Source: Amaranthus tricolor
Taxonomy: Eukaryota > Streptophyta > Magnoliopsida > Caryophyllales > Amaranthaceae
NCBI RefSeq assembly: GCF_026212465.1
Contig: NC_080053.1
Coordinates: 13,088,326 to 13,152,325 of the forward strand
DNA length: 64,000 nt
Reading direction: 5' to 3'
Both the position numbers and the translations under genes were made by a program. Under the pieces are notes generated by a model that made no database searches, was not told the DNA's origin, and saw only the letters and a list, made by a program, of their open reading frames with translations. Of the stretch, positions 12,340 to 26,096 are shown in pieces. How positions within the stretch are numbered: the stretch's first letter is position 1; each line of letters opens with the position of its first letter.

Positions 12340-15300
12340 TTTAAGCTACTTTATGCGCGAAAGAACCAAAAAACCTTTAAAACCCATAAAATCGTAATTT
12401 AACACGTTATTTCTCGCATATGACTATGATTTTCAATTCTATCAACTTTAACATAATAATATTTACCAATTAGTGTTGTCTGCCAAGTTTCGTGCAAAAC
12501 AAACCAAGTATGAGCTACTTTATGCGCGAAAGTGCCAAAAAAGTTTCAAAACCCTTAAAATCGCAACAAAACACGTAATTTCTATCATAGGACTATTATT
12601 TTCTATTCTAACCACTTCAACCCAATAATATATAACAAATATTGTTGTGTGCCAAGTTTCGTGTAAAGCAAACCAAGTTTGAGCTACTTTATGCGCGAAA
12701 GTGCTAAGAAAGCTTAAATATCCATAAAATCGCAACATAGCACGTAATTTTAAGCATATGATTATGATTTTCAATTCTAACAACTTCAACACAATGATAT
12801 ATACCAATTAGTGTTGTCTGCCAAGTTTCGTGCAAAACAAACCTAGTTTGAGCTATTTTATGCACGAAAGTGCTAAAAAAGCATACAAACCCATAAATCG
12901 CAACAAAACACGTAATTTATATCATAGGACTATTAGTCTCTATTCAAACCACTTCAACACAATAATGTATACAAAATAGTGTAGTGTGCCATGTTTCGTG
13001 CAAAACATATTAAGTTTGAGCAATTTTATGCGCGAAAGTGCCAAAAAACCTTAAAAACCCATAAAATTGCAACTTAGCACGTAATTTCAAGCATATGACT
13101 ATGATGTACAATTCTAGCCACTTCAACACAAAAATTTATACTAAATAGTGTTGTGTGCCAGGTGTCGTGCAAAACAAACCAAGTTTGATCTACATTATGC
13201 GCGAAAGTGCGAAAAAAGCTTAAAAACACCTAAAATCGTAACTTGACAAGTATTTTCTAGTATAGGACTATTATTTCCAATTCTAACCACTTCAAGACAA
13301 TAACATATAGCAAATAGTATTATGTGCCAAGTTTCGTGCAAAACAAACACAGTTTGAGCTACTTTATGCACGAAAGTGCCAAAATAGCTTAAAAACGCAT
13401 AAAATCGAAACTTAGCACATAATTTCAAGCATATAACTATGATTTTAAATTCTTACCACTTCAACAAAATAACATTCACCAAATAGTGTTGCGTGCCAAA
13501 TTTCGTCCAAAACAAACCAAGTTTGAGCTACTCTTTATGCACGAAAGAGCCAAAAGAGCTTAAAAAACCATAGAATCGCAATCTACCAATTGATACTAAG
13601 AACATGACTATGATTTACAAATATAACAACTTCAACAAAATAATATAAACACAATAGTGTTGCGTGCCAAGTTTCGTGCAAAACAAAACAAGTTTGAGCT
13701 ACTTTATGCGCGAAAATGCCAAAAAAGATTCAAAACCCATAAATCGCAACAAAACACGTAATTTCTATCATAGGACTATTATTTTCTATTCTAACCACTT
13801 GAACACAATAATATATACCAAATAGTGTTGTGTGCCATGTTTCGTGCAAAACAAACCAAGTTTGAGCTACTTTATGTGCGAAAGTGCTAAGAAAGCTTAA
13901 AAACCCATAAAATCGCAACATAGCACAAAATTTCAAGCATATGACTATGATTTTTAATTCTAACCACTTCAACACAATAAAATATACAAAGTAGTGTTGT
14001 GTGCCAAGTTTCGTGCAAAACAAACCAAGTATGAGCTATTTTATGCACGAAAGTGCCAAAAAAGCTTACAAACCCATAAAATCGCAACAACACACGTAAT
14101 TTATATCATAGGACTACTAGTTTCTATTCTAACCTCTTCAACACAATAATGTATACCAAATAGTGCTGTGTGCCAAATTTCGTGCAAAACAAACCAAGTT
14201 TGAGCTATTTTATGCGCGAAAGTGCTAAGAAAGCTTAAAAACATATAAAATCGCAACTTAACACGTAATTTCAAGCATATTACAATGATTTTCAATTCTT
14301 ATTACTTCAACACAATAATATATACCAAATAGTGTTATGTGCTTAGTTTCGTGCAAAACGAACCCAGTTTGAGCTACTTTATGCGCGAAAGCGCCAAAAA
14401 ACATAAAAACCCATAAAATCGCAACTTAGCACGTAATTTCAAGCTGATGACTATGATTTTCAATTCTAACCACTTCAACACAATAATATATACCAAATAG
14501 AGTTGTGTGCTTAGTTTCGTGCGAAATCAACCAAGTTTAAGCTACTTTATGCGCGAAAGTGCCAAGAAAGCATAAAAACCCATAAAATCGCAACTTAGCA
14601 CGTAATTTCTAGCATATAACTATGATTTTAAATTATAACCACTTCAAAACAATAATATATACCAAATAGTGTTGTGTTCCAAGTTTCGTGCAAAATAAAC
14701 CAAGCTTGAGCTACTTTATGCGCGAAAGTGCCAAAAAAGCTTAAAAGAACCTTAAAGCGCAACTAATAATAAGAATATGACTATTAATTACAATTCTAAC
14801 AACTTTAACAAAATAATTTATACAATATAGTATTGTGTGCCATGTTTCGTGCAAAACAAACTAAGTTTGAGTTATTTTATGCGCGAAAGTGCCATAAAAG
14901 CTTAAAAAGCCATAAAACCGTAACTTAACACGTAATTTCTAGAATATGACTATTATTTTAAATTCTAACCACTACAACACAAGAATATATACCTAATAGT
15001 GTTGTATGCCATGTTTCGTGCAAAATAAACCAAGTTTGAGCTACTTTATGCGCGAAAGTGGGAAAAAAGCATAAAAGAACCTTAAACCGCAACTTACGAA
15101 GTAATCTTAAAAATATGAGTATGATATACAGTTCTAACCACTTCAACAAAAAAAATTATACCAAATAGTGTTGTGTGCCTTGTTTCGTGCAAAACAAACC
15201 AAGTTTGAGCTACAATATGCGCGAAAGTGCCAAAAAAGCTTTAAAACCCACAAAATCGTAACTTGACAAGTAATTTCTAGTGTAGGACTATTATTTCCAA

Positions 15301-15710
15301 TTCTAACCACTTAAAGACAATAATATATAGCAAATAGTATTGTGTGCCAAGTTTCGTGCAAAACAAACAAAGTTTGAGCTACTTTATGCGCGATAGTGCC
15401 AGAATAGCTTAATAACCCATAAAATCGCAACTTAGCACATAATTTCAACCATATAACTATGATTGTTAATTCTTACCACTTCAACACAATAATATTTACC
15501 AAATAGTGTTGCGTACCAAGTTTCGTGTAAACACACCAAGTTTGAGCTACTTTATGCACAAAAGAGCTAAAGGAATTTAATAAAACCATAAAATCGTAAT
15601 CTACCAATTGATATTAAGAACATGACTATGATTTACAATTCTAACAACTTCACACAATAATATAAACCAAATAGTGTTGTGTGCCAAGTTTCGTGCAAAA
15701 CATTTCAAGT
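12340..15710. repeat. 3,371-bp higher-order repeat, copy 1
   Basis: Nearly identical to the following segment. By eye I found only about eight differences, for example AAATCGC versus AAAATCGC at 13741/17112, and TAACAAC versus TAACCAC near 14800/18170. Twenty monomers averaging 168.6 bp make up the unit. The boundaries are where identity drops, and they are accurate to a few tens of bases. Confidence 0.85.
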
Positions 15711-18700
15711 TTAAGCTACTTTATGCGCGAAAGAACCAAAAAACCTTTAAAACCCATAAAATCGTAATTTAACACGTTATTTCTCGCATATGACTATGAT
15801 TTTCAATTCTATCAACTTTAACATAATAATATTTACCAATTAGTGTTGTCTGCCAAGTTTCGTGCAAAACAAACCAAGTATGAGCTACTTTATGCGCGAA
15901 AGTGCCAAAAAAGTTTCAAAACCCTTAAAATCGCAACAAAACACGTAATTTCTATCATAGGACTATTATTTTCTATTCTAACCACTTCAACCCAATAATA
16001 TATAACAAATATTGTTGTGTGCCAAGTTTCGTGTAAAGCAAACCAAGTTTGAGCTACTTTATGCGCGAAAGTGCTAAGAAAGCTTAAATATCCATAAAAT
16101 CGCAACATAGCACGTAATTTTAAGCATATGACTATGATTTTCAATTCTAACAACTTCAACACAATAATATATACCAATTAGTGTTGTCTGCCAAGTTTCG
16201 TGCAAAACAAACCTAGTTTGAGCTATTTTATGCACGAAAGTGCTAAAAAAGCATACAAACCCATAAATCGCAACAAAACACGTAATTTATATCATAGGAC
16301 TATTAGTCTCTATTCAAACCACTTCAACACAATAATGTATACAAAATAGTGTAGTGTGCCATGTTTCGTGCAAAACATATTAAGTTTGAGCAATTTTATG
16401 CGCGAAAGTGCCAAAAAACCTTAAAAACCCATAAAATTGCAACTTAGCACGTAATTTCAAGCATATGACTATGATGTACAATTCTAGCCACTTCAACACA
16501 AAAATTTATACTAAATAGTGTTGTGTGCCAGGTGTCGTGCAAAACAAACCAAGTTTGATCTACATTATGCGCGAAAGTGCGAAAAAAGCTTAAAAACACC
16601 TAAAATCGTAACTTGACAAGTATTTTCTAGTATAGGACTATTATTTCCAATTCTAACCACTTCAAGACAATAACATATAGCAAATAGTATTATGTGCCAA
16701 GTTTCGTGCAAAACAAACACAGTTTGAGCTACTTTATGCACGAAAGTGCCAAAATAGCTTAAAAACGCATAAAATCGAAACTTAGCACATAATTTCAAGC
16801 ATATAACTATGATTTTAAATTCTTACCACTTCAACAAAATAACATTCACCAAATAGTGTTGCGTGCCAAATTTCGTCCAAAACAAACCAAGTTTGAGCTA
16901 CTCTTTATGCACGAAAGAGCCAAAAGAGCTTAAAAAACCATAGAATCGCAATCTACCAATTGATACTAAGAACATGACTATGATTTACAAATATAACAAC
17001 TTCAACAAAATAATATAAACACAATAGTGTTGCGTGCCAAGTTTCGTGCAAAACAAAACAAGTTTGAGCTACTTTATGCGCGAAAATGCCAAAAAAGATT
17101 CAAAACCCATAAAATCGCAACAAAACACGTAATTTCTATCATAGGACTATTATTTTCTATTCTAACCACTTGAACACAATAATATATACCAAATAGTGTT
17201 GTGTGCCATGTTTCGTGCAAAACAAACCAAGTTTGAGCTACTTTATGTGCGAAAGTGCTAAGAAAGCTTAAAAACCCATAAAATCGCAACATAGCACAAA
17301 ATTTCAAGCATATGACTATGATTTTTAATTCTAACCACTTCAACACAATAAAATATACAAAGTAGTGTTGTGTGCCAAGTTTCGTGCAAAACAAACCAAG
17401 TATGAGCTATTTTATGCACGAAAGTGCCAAAAAAGCTTACAAACCCATAAAATCGCAACAACACACGTAATTTATATCATAGGACTACTAGTTTCTATTC
17501 TAACCTCTTCAACACAATAATGTATACCAAATAGTGCTGTGTGCCAAATTTCGTGCAAAACAAACCAAGTTTGAGCTATTTTATGCGCGAAAGTGCTAAG
17601 AAAGCTTAAAAACATATAAAATCGCAACTTAACACGTAATTTCAAGCATATTACAATGATTTTCAATTCTTATTACTTCAACACAATAATATATACCAAA
17701 TAGTGTTATGTGCTTAGTTTCGTGCAAAACGAACCCAGTTTGAGCTACTTTATGCGCGAAAGCGCCAAAAAAACATAAAAACCCATAAAATCGCAACTTA
17801 GCACGTAATTTCAAGCTGATGACTATGATTTTCAATTCTAACCACTTCAACACAATAATATATACCAAATAGAGTTGTGTGCTTAGTTTCGTGCGAAATC
17901 AACCAAGTTTAAGCTACTTTATGCGCGAAAGTGCCAAGAAAGCATAAAAACCCATAAAATCGCAACTTAGCACGTAATTTCTAGCATATAACTATGATTT
18001 TAAATTATAACCACTTCAAAACAATAATATATACCAAATAGTGTTGTGTTCCAAGTTTCGTGCAAAATAAACCAAGCTTGAGCTACTTTATGCGCGAAAG
18101 TGCCAAAAAAGCTTAAAAGAACCTTAAAGCGCAACTAATAATAAGAATATGACTATTAATTACAATTCTAACCACTTTAACAAAATAATTTATACAATAT
18201 AGTATTGTGTGCCATGTTTCGTGCAAAACAAACTAAGTTTGAGTTATTTTATGCGCGAAAGTGCCATAAAAGCTTAAAAAGCCATAAAACCGTAACTTAA
18301 CACGTAATTTCTAGAATATGACTATTATTTTAAATTCTAACCACTACAACACAAGAATATATACCTAATAGTGTTGTATGCCATGTTTCGTGCAAAATAA
18401 ACCAAGTTTGAGCTACTTTATGCGCGAAAGTGGGAAAAAAGCATAAAAGAACCTTAAACCGCAACTTACGAAGTAATCTTAAAAATATGAGTATGATATA
18501 CAGTTCTAACCACTTCAACAAAAAAAATTATACCAAATAGTGTTGTGTGCCTTGTTTCGTGCAAAACAAACCAAGTTTGAGCTACAATATGCGCGAAAGT
18601 GCCAAAAAAGCTTTAAAACCCACAAAATCGTAACTTGACAAGTAATTTCTAGTGTAGGACTATTATTTCCAATTCTAACCACTTAAAGACAATAATATAT

Positions 18701-19085
18701 AGCAAATAGTATTGTGTGCCAAGTTTCGTGCAAAACAAACAAAGTTTGAGCTACTTTATGCGCGATAGTGCCAGAATAGCTTAATAACCCATAAAATCGC
18801 AACTTAGCACATAATTTTAACCATATAACTATGATTGTTAATTCTTACCACTTCAACACAATAATATTTACCAAATAGTGTTGCGTACCAAGTTTCGTGT
18901 AAAACACACCAAGTTTGAGCTACTTTATGCACAAAAGAGCTAAAGGAATTTAATAAAACCATAAAATCGTAATCTACCAATTGATATTAAGAACATGACT
19001 ATGATTTACAATTCTAACAACTTCAACACAATAATATAAACCAAATAGTGTTGTGTGCCAAGTTTCGTGCAAAACATTTCAAGTT
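15711..19085. repeat. 3,371-bp higher-order repeat, copy 2
   Basis: Direct tandem copy of the preceding segment. The offset grows from 3370 to 3373 through single-base indels. Identity drops at about 19,085, where GAAAGAGCCAAAAAACTTT replaces GAAAGAACC plus CCTTT. Both copies share a deletion in the AAAGCGCAACT/AATAATAAG monomer (14757 and 18127) that the older unit at 11380 lacks, which supports recent duplication. Confidence 0.85.
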
Positions 19086-22000
19086 TAAGCTACTTTATGC
19101 GCGAAAGAGCCAAAAAACTTTAAAACCCATAAAATCGTAATTTCGCACGTTATTTCTCGCATATGACTATGATTTTCAATTCTATCCACTTCAACATAAT
19201 AATATTTACCAATTAGTGTTGTCTTCCAACTTTCGTGCAATACAAACCAAGTATGAGCTACTTTATGCGCGAAAGTGCCAAAAAAGTTTCAAAACCCTAA
19301 AAATCGCAACACAACACGTAATTTCTATCATAGGACTATTATTTTCTATTCTAACCACTTCAATGCAATAATATATAACAAATAGTGTTGTGTGCCAAGT
19401 TTCGTGCAACGCAAACCAAGTTTGAGCTACTTTATGCGCGATAGTGCTAAGAAAGCTTAAATACCCATTAAATCGCAACATAGCACGTAACTTTAAGCAT
19501 ATGACTATGATTTTCAATTCTAACAACTTCAACACAATGATATATACCAAATAGTGTTTTGTGCCATGTTTCGTGCAAAACAAACCCAGTTTGAGCTATT
19601 TTATGCACGAAAGTGCCAAAAAAGCATACAAACCCATAAATCGCAACAAAACACGTAATTTATATCATAGGACTATTAGTCTCTATTCAAACCACTTCAA
19701 CACAATAATGTATACAAAATAGTGTAGTTTACCATGTTTCGTGCAAAACATATTAAGTTTGAGCAATTTTATGCGCGAAAGTGCCAAAAAACCTTAAAAA
19801 CCCATAAAATCGCAACTTAGCACGTAATTTCAAGCATATGACTATGATTTAAAATTCTAGCCACTTCGACACAAAAATATACACCAAATAGTGTTGTGTG
19901 CCATGTTTCGTTCAAAACAAACCAAGTTTGATCTACCTTATGCGCGAAAGTGCCAAAAAAGCTTAAAAACCCATAAAATCGTAACTTGACAAGTAATTTC
20001 TATTATAGGACTATTATTTCCAATTCTAACCACTTCAAGTCAATAATATATAGCAAATAGTATTGTGTGCCAAGTTTCGTGCTAAAACAAACAAAGTTTG
20101 AGCTACTTTATGCGCGAAAGTGCCAAAATAGCTTAAAAACCCATAAAATCGCAACTTAGTACATAATTTCAAGCATATAACATTGATTTTAAATTCTTAC
20201 CACTTCAACACAATAATATTTACCAAATAGTGTTGCGTGCCATGTTTCGTGTAAAACACACCAAGTTTGAGCTACTTTATGCACAAAAGAGCCAAAAGAT
20301 ATTAAAAAAACCATAAAATCGTAATCTACCAATTGATATTAAGAACATGAATATGATTTAAAATTCTAACAAATTCAACACAATAATATAAACCAAATAG
20401 TGTTGTGTGCCAAATCTCGTGCAAAACAAACCAAGTTTAAGCTACTTTATGCGCGAAAGTGCCAAAAAAACATAAAAACCCTTCAAATCGCAATTTAACA
20501 CGTTATTTCTTGCATATGACTATGATTTTCAATTCTATCCACTTCAACATAATAATATATACCAATTAGTGTTGTGTGCCAAGTTTTGTGCAAAACATAG
20601 TAAGTTTAAGCTACTTTATGCGCGAAAGTGCCAAAAAAGTTTCAAAAGACAAAAAATCGGAACAAAACACGTAATTTCTATCATAGGACTATTATTTTCT
20701 ATTCTAACCACATCAACACAATAATATATAACAAATAGTGTTGTGTGCCATGTTGCGTGCAAAACAAACCAAGTTTGAGCAATTTTATGCGCGAAAGTGC
20801 TAAGAAAGCTTAAAAACCCATAAAATCGCAACTTAACACGTAATTTCAAGCATATGACTATGATTTTCAATTCTAACTACTTCAACACAATAATATATAC
20901 CGAATAGTGTTGTGTGCTTAGTTTCGTGCAAAACGAACAAGGTTTGAGCGACTTTATGCGCGAAAGTGCCAAAAAACCTTAAAAACCCATAAAATCGCAA
21001 CTTAGCACGTAATTTCAAGCATATCACTATGATTTACAATTATAACCACTTCAACACAAAAATTCATACCAAATAGTGTTGTGTGCCAGGTGTCGTGCAA
21101 AACAAACCAAGTTTGATCTACATTATGCGCGAAAATGCAAAAGAAGCTTAAAAACGCATAAAATCGTAACTTGACAAGTATTTGCTAGTATAGGACTATT
21201 ATTTCCAATTCTAACCACTTCAAGACAATAACATATAGCAAATAGTATTATGTGCCAAGTTTCGTGCAAAACAAACAAAGTTTGAGCTACTTTATGCGCG
21301 AAAGTGCCAAAATAGCTTAAAACCCATAAAATCGCGACTTAGCACATAATTTCATGCATATAACTATGATTTTAAATTCTTACCGCTTCAACACAATAAC
21401 ATTTACCAAATAGTGTTGCGTGCCAAGTTTCGTCCAAAACAAACCAAGTTTGAGCTACTCTTTATGCACGAAAGAGCCAAAAGAGCTTAAAAAACCATAA
21501 AATCGCAATCTGCCTAATGATACTAAGAACATGACTATGATTTACAAATATAACAACTTCAACAAAATAATATAAACCAAATAGTGTTGCGGGCCAAGTT
21601 TCGTGCAAAACAAACCAAGTTTGAGCTACTTTATGCGCGAAAGTGCCAAAAAAGATTCAAAACCCATAAAATCTCAACAAAACACGTAATTTCTATCATA
21701 AGACTATTTATTTCTATTCTAACCACTTGAACACAATAATATATACCAAATAGTGTTGTGTGCCAAGTTTCGTGCAAAACAAACCAAGTTTGAGCTACTT
21801 TATGCGCGAAAGTGCTAAGAAAGCATAAAAACCCATAAAATCGCAACATAGTACATAATTTCAAGCATATCACTATGATTTTCAATTCTAACCACTTCAA
21901 CACAATAAAATATACCAAATAGTGTTGTGTGCCAAGCTTCGTGCAAAACAAACCAAGTTTGAGCTATTTTATGCACGAAAGTGCCAAAAAAGCTTACAAA

Positions 22001-22948
22001 CCCATAAAATTGCAACAAAACACGTAATTTCTATCATAGGACTATTAGTTTCTATTCTAACCTCTTCAACACAATAATGTATACCAAATAGTGTTGTGTG
22101 CCAAGTTTCGTGCAAAACAAACCAAATTTGAGCTATTTTATGCACGAAAGTGCTAAGAAAGCTTAAAAAACCCATAAAATAGCAACTTAACACATAATTT
22201 CAAGCATATGACTATGGTTTTCATTTCTAACCACTTCAACACAATAATATATACCAAATAATGTTGTGTGCTTAGTTTCGTGCAAAACGAATCAAGTTTG
22301 AGTTACTTTATGCGCGAAAGTGCCAAAAAAGCTTAAAAACCCATAAAATTGCAACTTAGCACGTAATTTCTAGCATATGACTATGATTTTCTATTCTTAC
22401 CACTTCAACACAATAATATATACGAAATAGTGTTGTGTGCCATGTTTCGTGCAAAACAAACCAAGTTTGTGCTACTTTATGCGCGAAATTGCTAAAAAAG
22501 CTTAGAAACCCATAAAATCGCAACTTAGCACGTAATTTAAGGCATATGACTATGATTTTCAATTATAACTACTTCAACACAATAATATATGCCAAATAGT
22601 TTTGTGTGCCAAGTTTCGTGCAAAACAAACCATGTTTTAGCTACTTTAAGCGCGAAAATGCCAAAAAAGCTAAAAAACCCATAAAATCGCAAAAAAACAC
22701 GTAATTTCTATCATAGGACTATTACATTCTATTCTAACCACTTCAACACAATAATATGTACCAAATAGTGTTGTGTGCCAAGTTTCGTGCAAAACAAACC
22801 ATGTTTGAGCTACTTTATGCGAGAAAGTGCCAAAAAAGTTTAAAAACCCATAAAATCGCAACTTAGCACGTAATTTCTATCAGAGGACTATTATTTTCAA
22901 TTATAATCACTTCAACACAATAATATATACCAAATATTATTGTGTGCT

Positions 22949-24627
22949 TAAAGTTAATACGAGGTTGAATACTCTCTAGGGGTGGGGGGCGGGAGTGAAT
23001 AGAGAGTTTGGGCTATTTAAAATTTTGTCTGGAAACTTATCTCAAGAGTTTGGGCTATTACAATTGTAAGAGTTAGATGAACTAAGAATTACAACTCTTT
23101 AAACACTTAGATAATTTCTAAAGAGAGAAAATTATAAGAAGAGGTGCATAGAGATGTATCCTTAATTCTGAAATGAAGCCTCAACACATTTACAAAAACC
23201 AGAAGACTCATTTCCGTTATTTTCTGTTGAACTGGTCATTCTGCGCCTGTCCTCAAGATCTTGAGCTTAACTTCAAACTGACGTGTACGGACAGCTAAAA
23301 TAATTTCGTCATTGTACTTGTAATTTGTCTTTAATATCCAATGCTATGCTGCCACGTTAGTACTCATGCAAGATATTGAAAACTAAACACAAACCAGATT
23401 TATCAACGTTTAAATAATCATTCAAATTAATTCCTATTTTTAGTATTAATTCAAATAGTCATTTTCTATTTTTAGTGTTAATTCAAATATCATCTTATTA
23501 ATAGAAAACTCAATAATTTGCATAACAACTAATTTAACATCAAATATAGACGTGTACTATAATTAACAAAACATGTTTACCTTGTACTATATTTAATCAT
23601 CAAATTAATTTAAGCACATATTTAAATTCAAGTTTAAATATACAAAATTTGAACTAATAATAAGAAATGTGTAATAAAATATTCAAACTTAATTTCAAAT
23701 AATATCAAAGCTAATTTTAATGAACCTTGACCTATTAAAATATTTCAAATATAATTACGAAATTAACCTGATTATAAGCGTAATTATCTTCAAGACTTTG
23801 AAGCGTATTTCAAGACTTATAAAATCAACTTTAAGATAAACTTAAATTCTTTAAGAATATTCCAATATCTTCGAACTTTAATATATATATTACTTATCAA
23901 ATGTATATCAAATATGATTTTAGACTTACTTAAACAACTAAATGTAATTACTTAATTTATTTGTTTAATCAATATGTGTTTTGAATTATCATCATTTAAG
24001 AAAATTGAGTCTTTAATTTCCCCTTATCATTATTTAAGAGAGTTGAGTCTTCAATCTCCCCCTTGATGAAAGTCAAAACCATATTTTCCTAAATCATATT
24101 TCTAAGTTAATATGAATTGAAAATATGATAAGAATAAACAATATATCTTTAAACAGAATATTTTAAGACTTTATCATCAATCAGAATGTTCTTCAAGATT
24201 TTGAAAACAGTTTCAAATAAGAACAATATAAAAACAGAATAGTATAAATCAATGAATTTTCAATTTTCATTATCATGCAAACAAATATCCAATCACAATA
24301 CATGCAAATGTAATAATCAATATTGTAATGTAGCATCATATCAGTGCTTTAATATTAAAAACATGATTATCAAACATTATGACATTATGAACATTAACAA
24401 TAATCAATAATCAGCAACTATCAAATTTTATATCTATATTTTCACAAATTTTCCTACGAAAATTTTCATATCTCCCCCAAGCATGAATGTTGAATGAATG
24501 CATTTAGCAATAAACAAAACAATTCAACGATAAATCAGAGCAAGCAAACTCTCCATTCATTAATAAATCACTAAATCAGAGCATCTAAAAATAAATATAA
24601 ATCTCTAGCTAAATATTTACATATTAT
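22949..24627 (-). other. 3' non-coding region, probably including the 3' LTR of the copia element
   Basis: About 1.7 kb of AT-rich sequence without a gene lies between satellite and the env-position ORF. It holds purine tracts (minus strand) near 24472-24480 and 24056-24064, a C-rich patch on the minus strand at 22979-22995, and a short direct repeat AGAGTTTGGGCTATT at 23003 and 23045. The LTR presumably starts after the last purine tract and ends at the satellite junction, but without its partner LTR the edges cannot be fixed. Confidence 0.5.
23988..24065. repeat. imperfect ~38-bp tandem duplication with a purine tract
   Basis: Two adjacent units read ATCATTTAAG...TTGAGTCTTTAATTTCCCC and ATTTAAGAGAGTTGAGTCTTCAATCTCCCC. 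Each ends in a C-rich run, which is a purine tract on the element's coding strand; the second, better one is AAGGGGGAG at 24064-24056. The first copy has decayed to AAGGGGAAA. Confidence 0.6.
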
Positions 24628-24639
24628 CTCCCCCTTTTT
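24628..24639 (-). promoter_or_regulatory. polypurine tract-like site
   Basis: The minus strand reads AAAAAGGGGGAG. Such tracts prime plus-strand DNA synthesis in LTR retroelements. It lies just past the env-position ORF and is followed by a sequence (TTTGATGAAAGTC on its upstream side) often seen before GGGGGAG in SIRE-type elements. Similar tracts recur at 24056, 24472, 26581 and 26655, so which one was used is uncertain. Confidence 0.5.
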
Positions 24640-24743
24640 GACTTTCATCAAAAAGTAAACAAGGAGAGGAAAATGTTGGGATTGTTAATAAAAACATTGT
24701 TTGCCGAAATAAAAAATTGTTTATCATCCATCAACAATTAAGA

Positions 24744-26096
24744 TTACTTCCTAGACCTTGTCTTCCTTTTCTTGGAAGGTTTTGGTTTACCAGGTGAAGT
24801 GATTTCATCAACGGTTGGAGGAATGGTTTGGATTGGGGTGGTATCAACAGCAATGGGAATTTCCATTTCCTTGTCTGTTTGTTCCTCATCAGCTTTCTTC
24901 TCTTTTTCTTCTTTCTTCTCCTTTGTCTCCTCCATGACAACATCATCTTGTGGCATAGCAGCAACACCCTCATCAACTTCTTCTTCCACCACCACATCTT
25001 CAACTACCATACCTTTCATTTCTTTCATAAATGTGTCTAACATAAAAGTCAGTAGACACCTTATCATGCAAATCAAGTAAGGAAGATTTCATTTCACCAA
25101 CTTCAAAGTCAAGAGACTGGAGTCGAGAAAAAGTGGTGTGTTCTTTAATGTGAGGTTCAAGACGTGAAAGCCGCTTACCATGAATCTTTTGTAGATCCTC
25201 TTTGTCAGTTGAAGACAAATGTGAGTATAACTCATACTTGCCATGGATTTTAAAAATACCAAGAGGAGGGAGAATTTCACTTGACAGAGATAGAGGACCA
25301 GAGTAATCCACTTCCTCTGAATTAGAGAGTAGATTAAAATGATTGAAGATCAATGTCAATAGGTTAGCATAAGGAAGAGAACAATTGCGAGTATGAGAAC
25401 TGCAAAATCACATTGTAGAGAAAATAATAGAAACAAAATTAATATTCTTAAAAGAGGCAATTTTCCACATCAATATTTGATGGGCATCTGTAACTAATTC
25501 ACATGAAGAGTTTCGTGAGAAGAAAGTTCTAACAAGAATATAATGTAGTAATTTACCACATAAATTCAAGGCATTGAGGGTTAGTTGTTTAGAAATCAGA
25601 ATAGGATTCAAGAATAAACATGTCCTTAGCATTTTGTTAAGCCAGAATGTTAGGGGTTTTATCATCAGCATCATGTGAGAATTTTAACAGATCATTCATT
25701 AGGGTTTTAGAAATAATAATCTCTTGTCCTTTGACAAAAACTTCTTAAGGCCTGATTTCCATCAATCATAGTAAAGGATAAGTTTGAATAAAAGACTTTC
25801 ACAAGAGCATTATAAGTAGTAGAACCAGGGTTCAACAACATACCAAGAGTTGATTGAATAAAAGCAGAGATAATCTCAAGATCTTCAAATAAGAAGAAAT
25901 TGTAATCAAGAATATCAACATAAGAAAGTGAGCGTTGTATGAAAATATCAATACATCTCCCATACGCTGTATGATTCTCAAACCACTGCTTTGGAACGTC
26001 TAAAGAGTTCAAAGGTGAGTGAATGATAGGGGTTTTGGATGATTCACCTTTTTCGGATTTTGTACCAGATTTGTTCATCTTTCTTTTGGGTGCCAT
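24744..26096 (-). pseudogene. env-position ORF of the copia element (degraded)
   Basis: This is the extra ORF after pol that is typical of SIRE/Maximus elements. It starts at 26096 (MAPKRKMNKSGTKSEKG, basic). A segment with ALVKVFYSNLSF, and a later one with LCGKLLHYILVRTFFSRNS, resemble the 'putative plant transposon protein' domain. The frame then changes at about 25690 and 25400. The third piece (25359-25000) has YSGPLSLSSEILPPLG, and the last (25076-24744) is acidic and lysine-rich, ending KKRKTRSRK. At least three frame breaks make it non-coding today. The product's role is not established in this lineage; 'env-like' refers to position, and I see no convincing signal peptide or fusion peptide. 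Overlapping plus-strand frames near 24772-25080 are shadows. Confidence 0.6.

Larger units (their letters stand above)
10522..22948. repeat. satellite array 1, right part with ~3.37-kb higher-order repeat
   Basis: The same monomers continue from the gap to 22948, where the backbone stops inside the GTGTTGTGTGCC box. Diagnostic variants recur about 3.37 kb apart: a TTTTATGCACG monomer near 10650, 14040 and 17410, and an AACATTTCAA monomer near 12330, 15700 and 19070. This gives a higher-order unit of about 20 monomers. Beyond about 20.6 kb the register changes: the GTGCCAGGTGTCGTGC monomer at 16530 recurs at 21088, an offset of about 4.56 kb (27 monomers), so the last unit has gained seven monomers or been rearranged. 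Confidence 0.93.

Noticed and set aside
2855..22861. Dozens of minus-strand open frames of 60-160 codons sharing a motif like [22 protein letters not shown]
   Set aside because: They are translations of the satellite backbone. The monomer is 169 bp, so the frame shifts each unit. Start points vary, and no codon bias or conserved ends are seen. They are not treated as genes; the same applies at 39.5-64 kb.
2850..22948. CRISPR-like array
   Set aside because: Repeats are whole 169-bp monomers in direct contact, without unique spacers, and there are no cas genes. The genome is plant.
22949..24627. Exact LTR borders and a target-site duplication
   Set aside because: Only one end of the element remains, and I found no second LTR copy, so any border would be a guess.
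24772..25080. Plus-strand serine-rich open frame
   Set aside because: It is the antisense of the acidic/lysine-rich tail of the env-position ORF; low complexity keeps it open.
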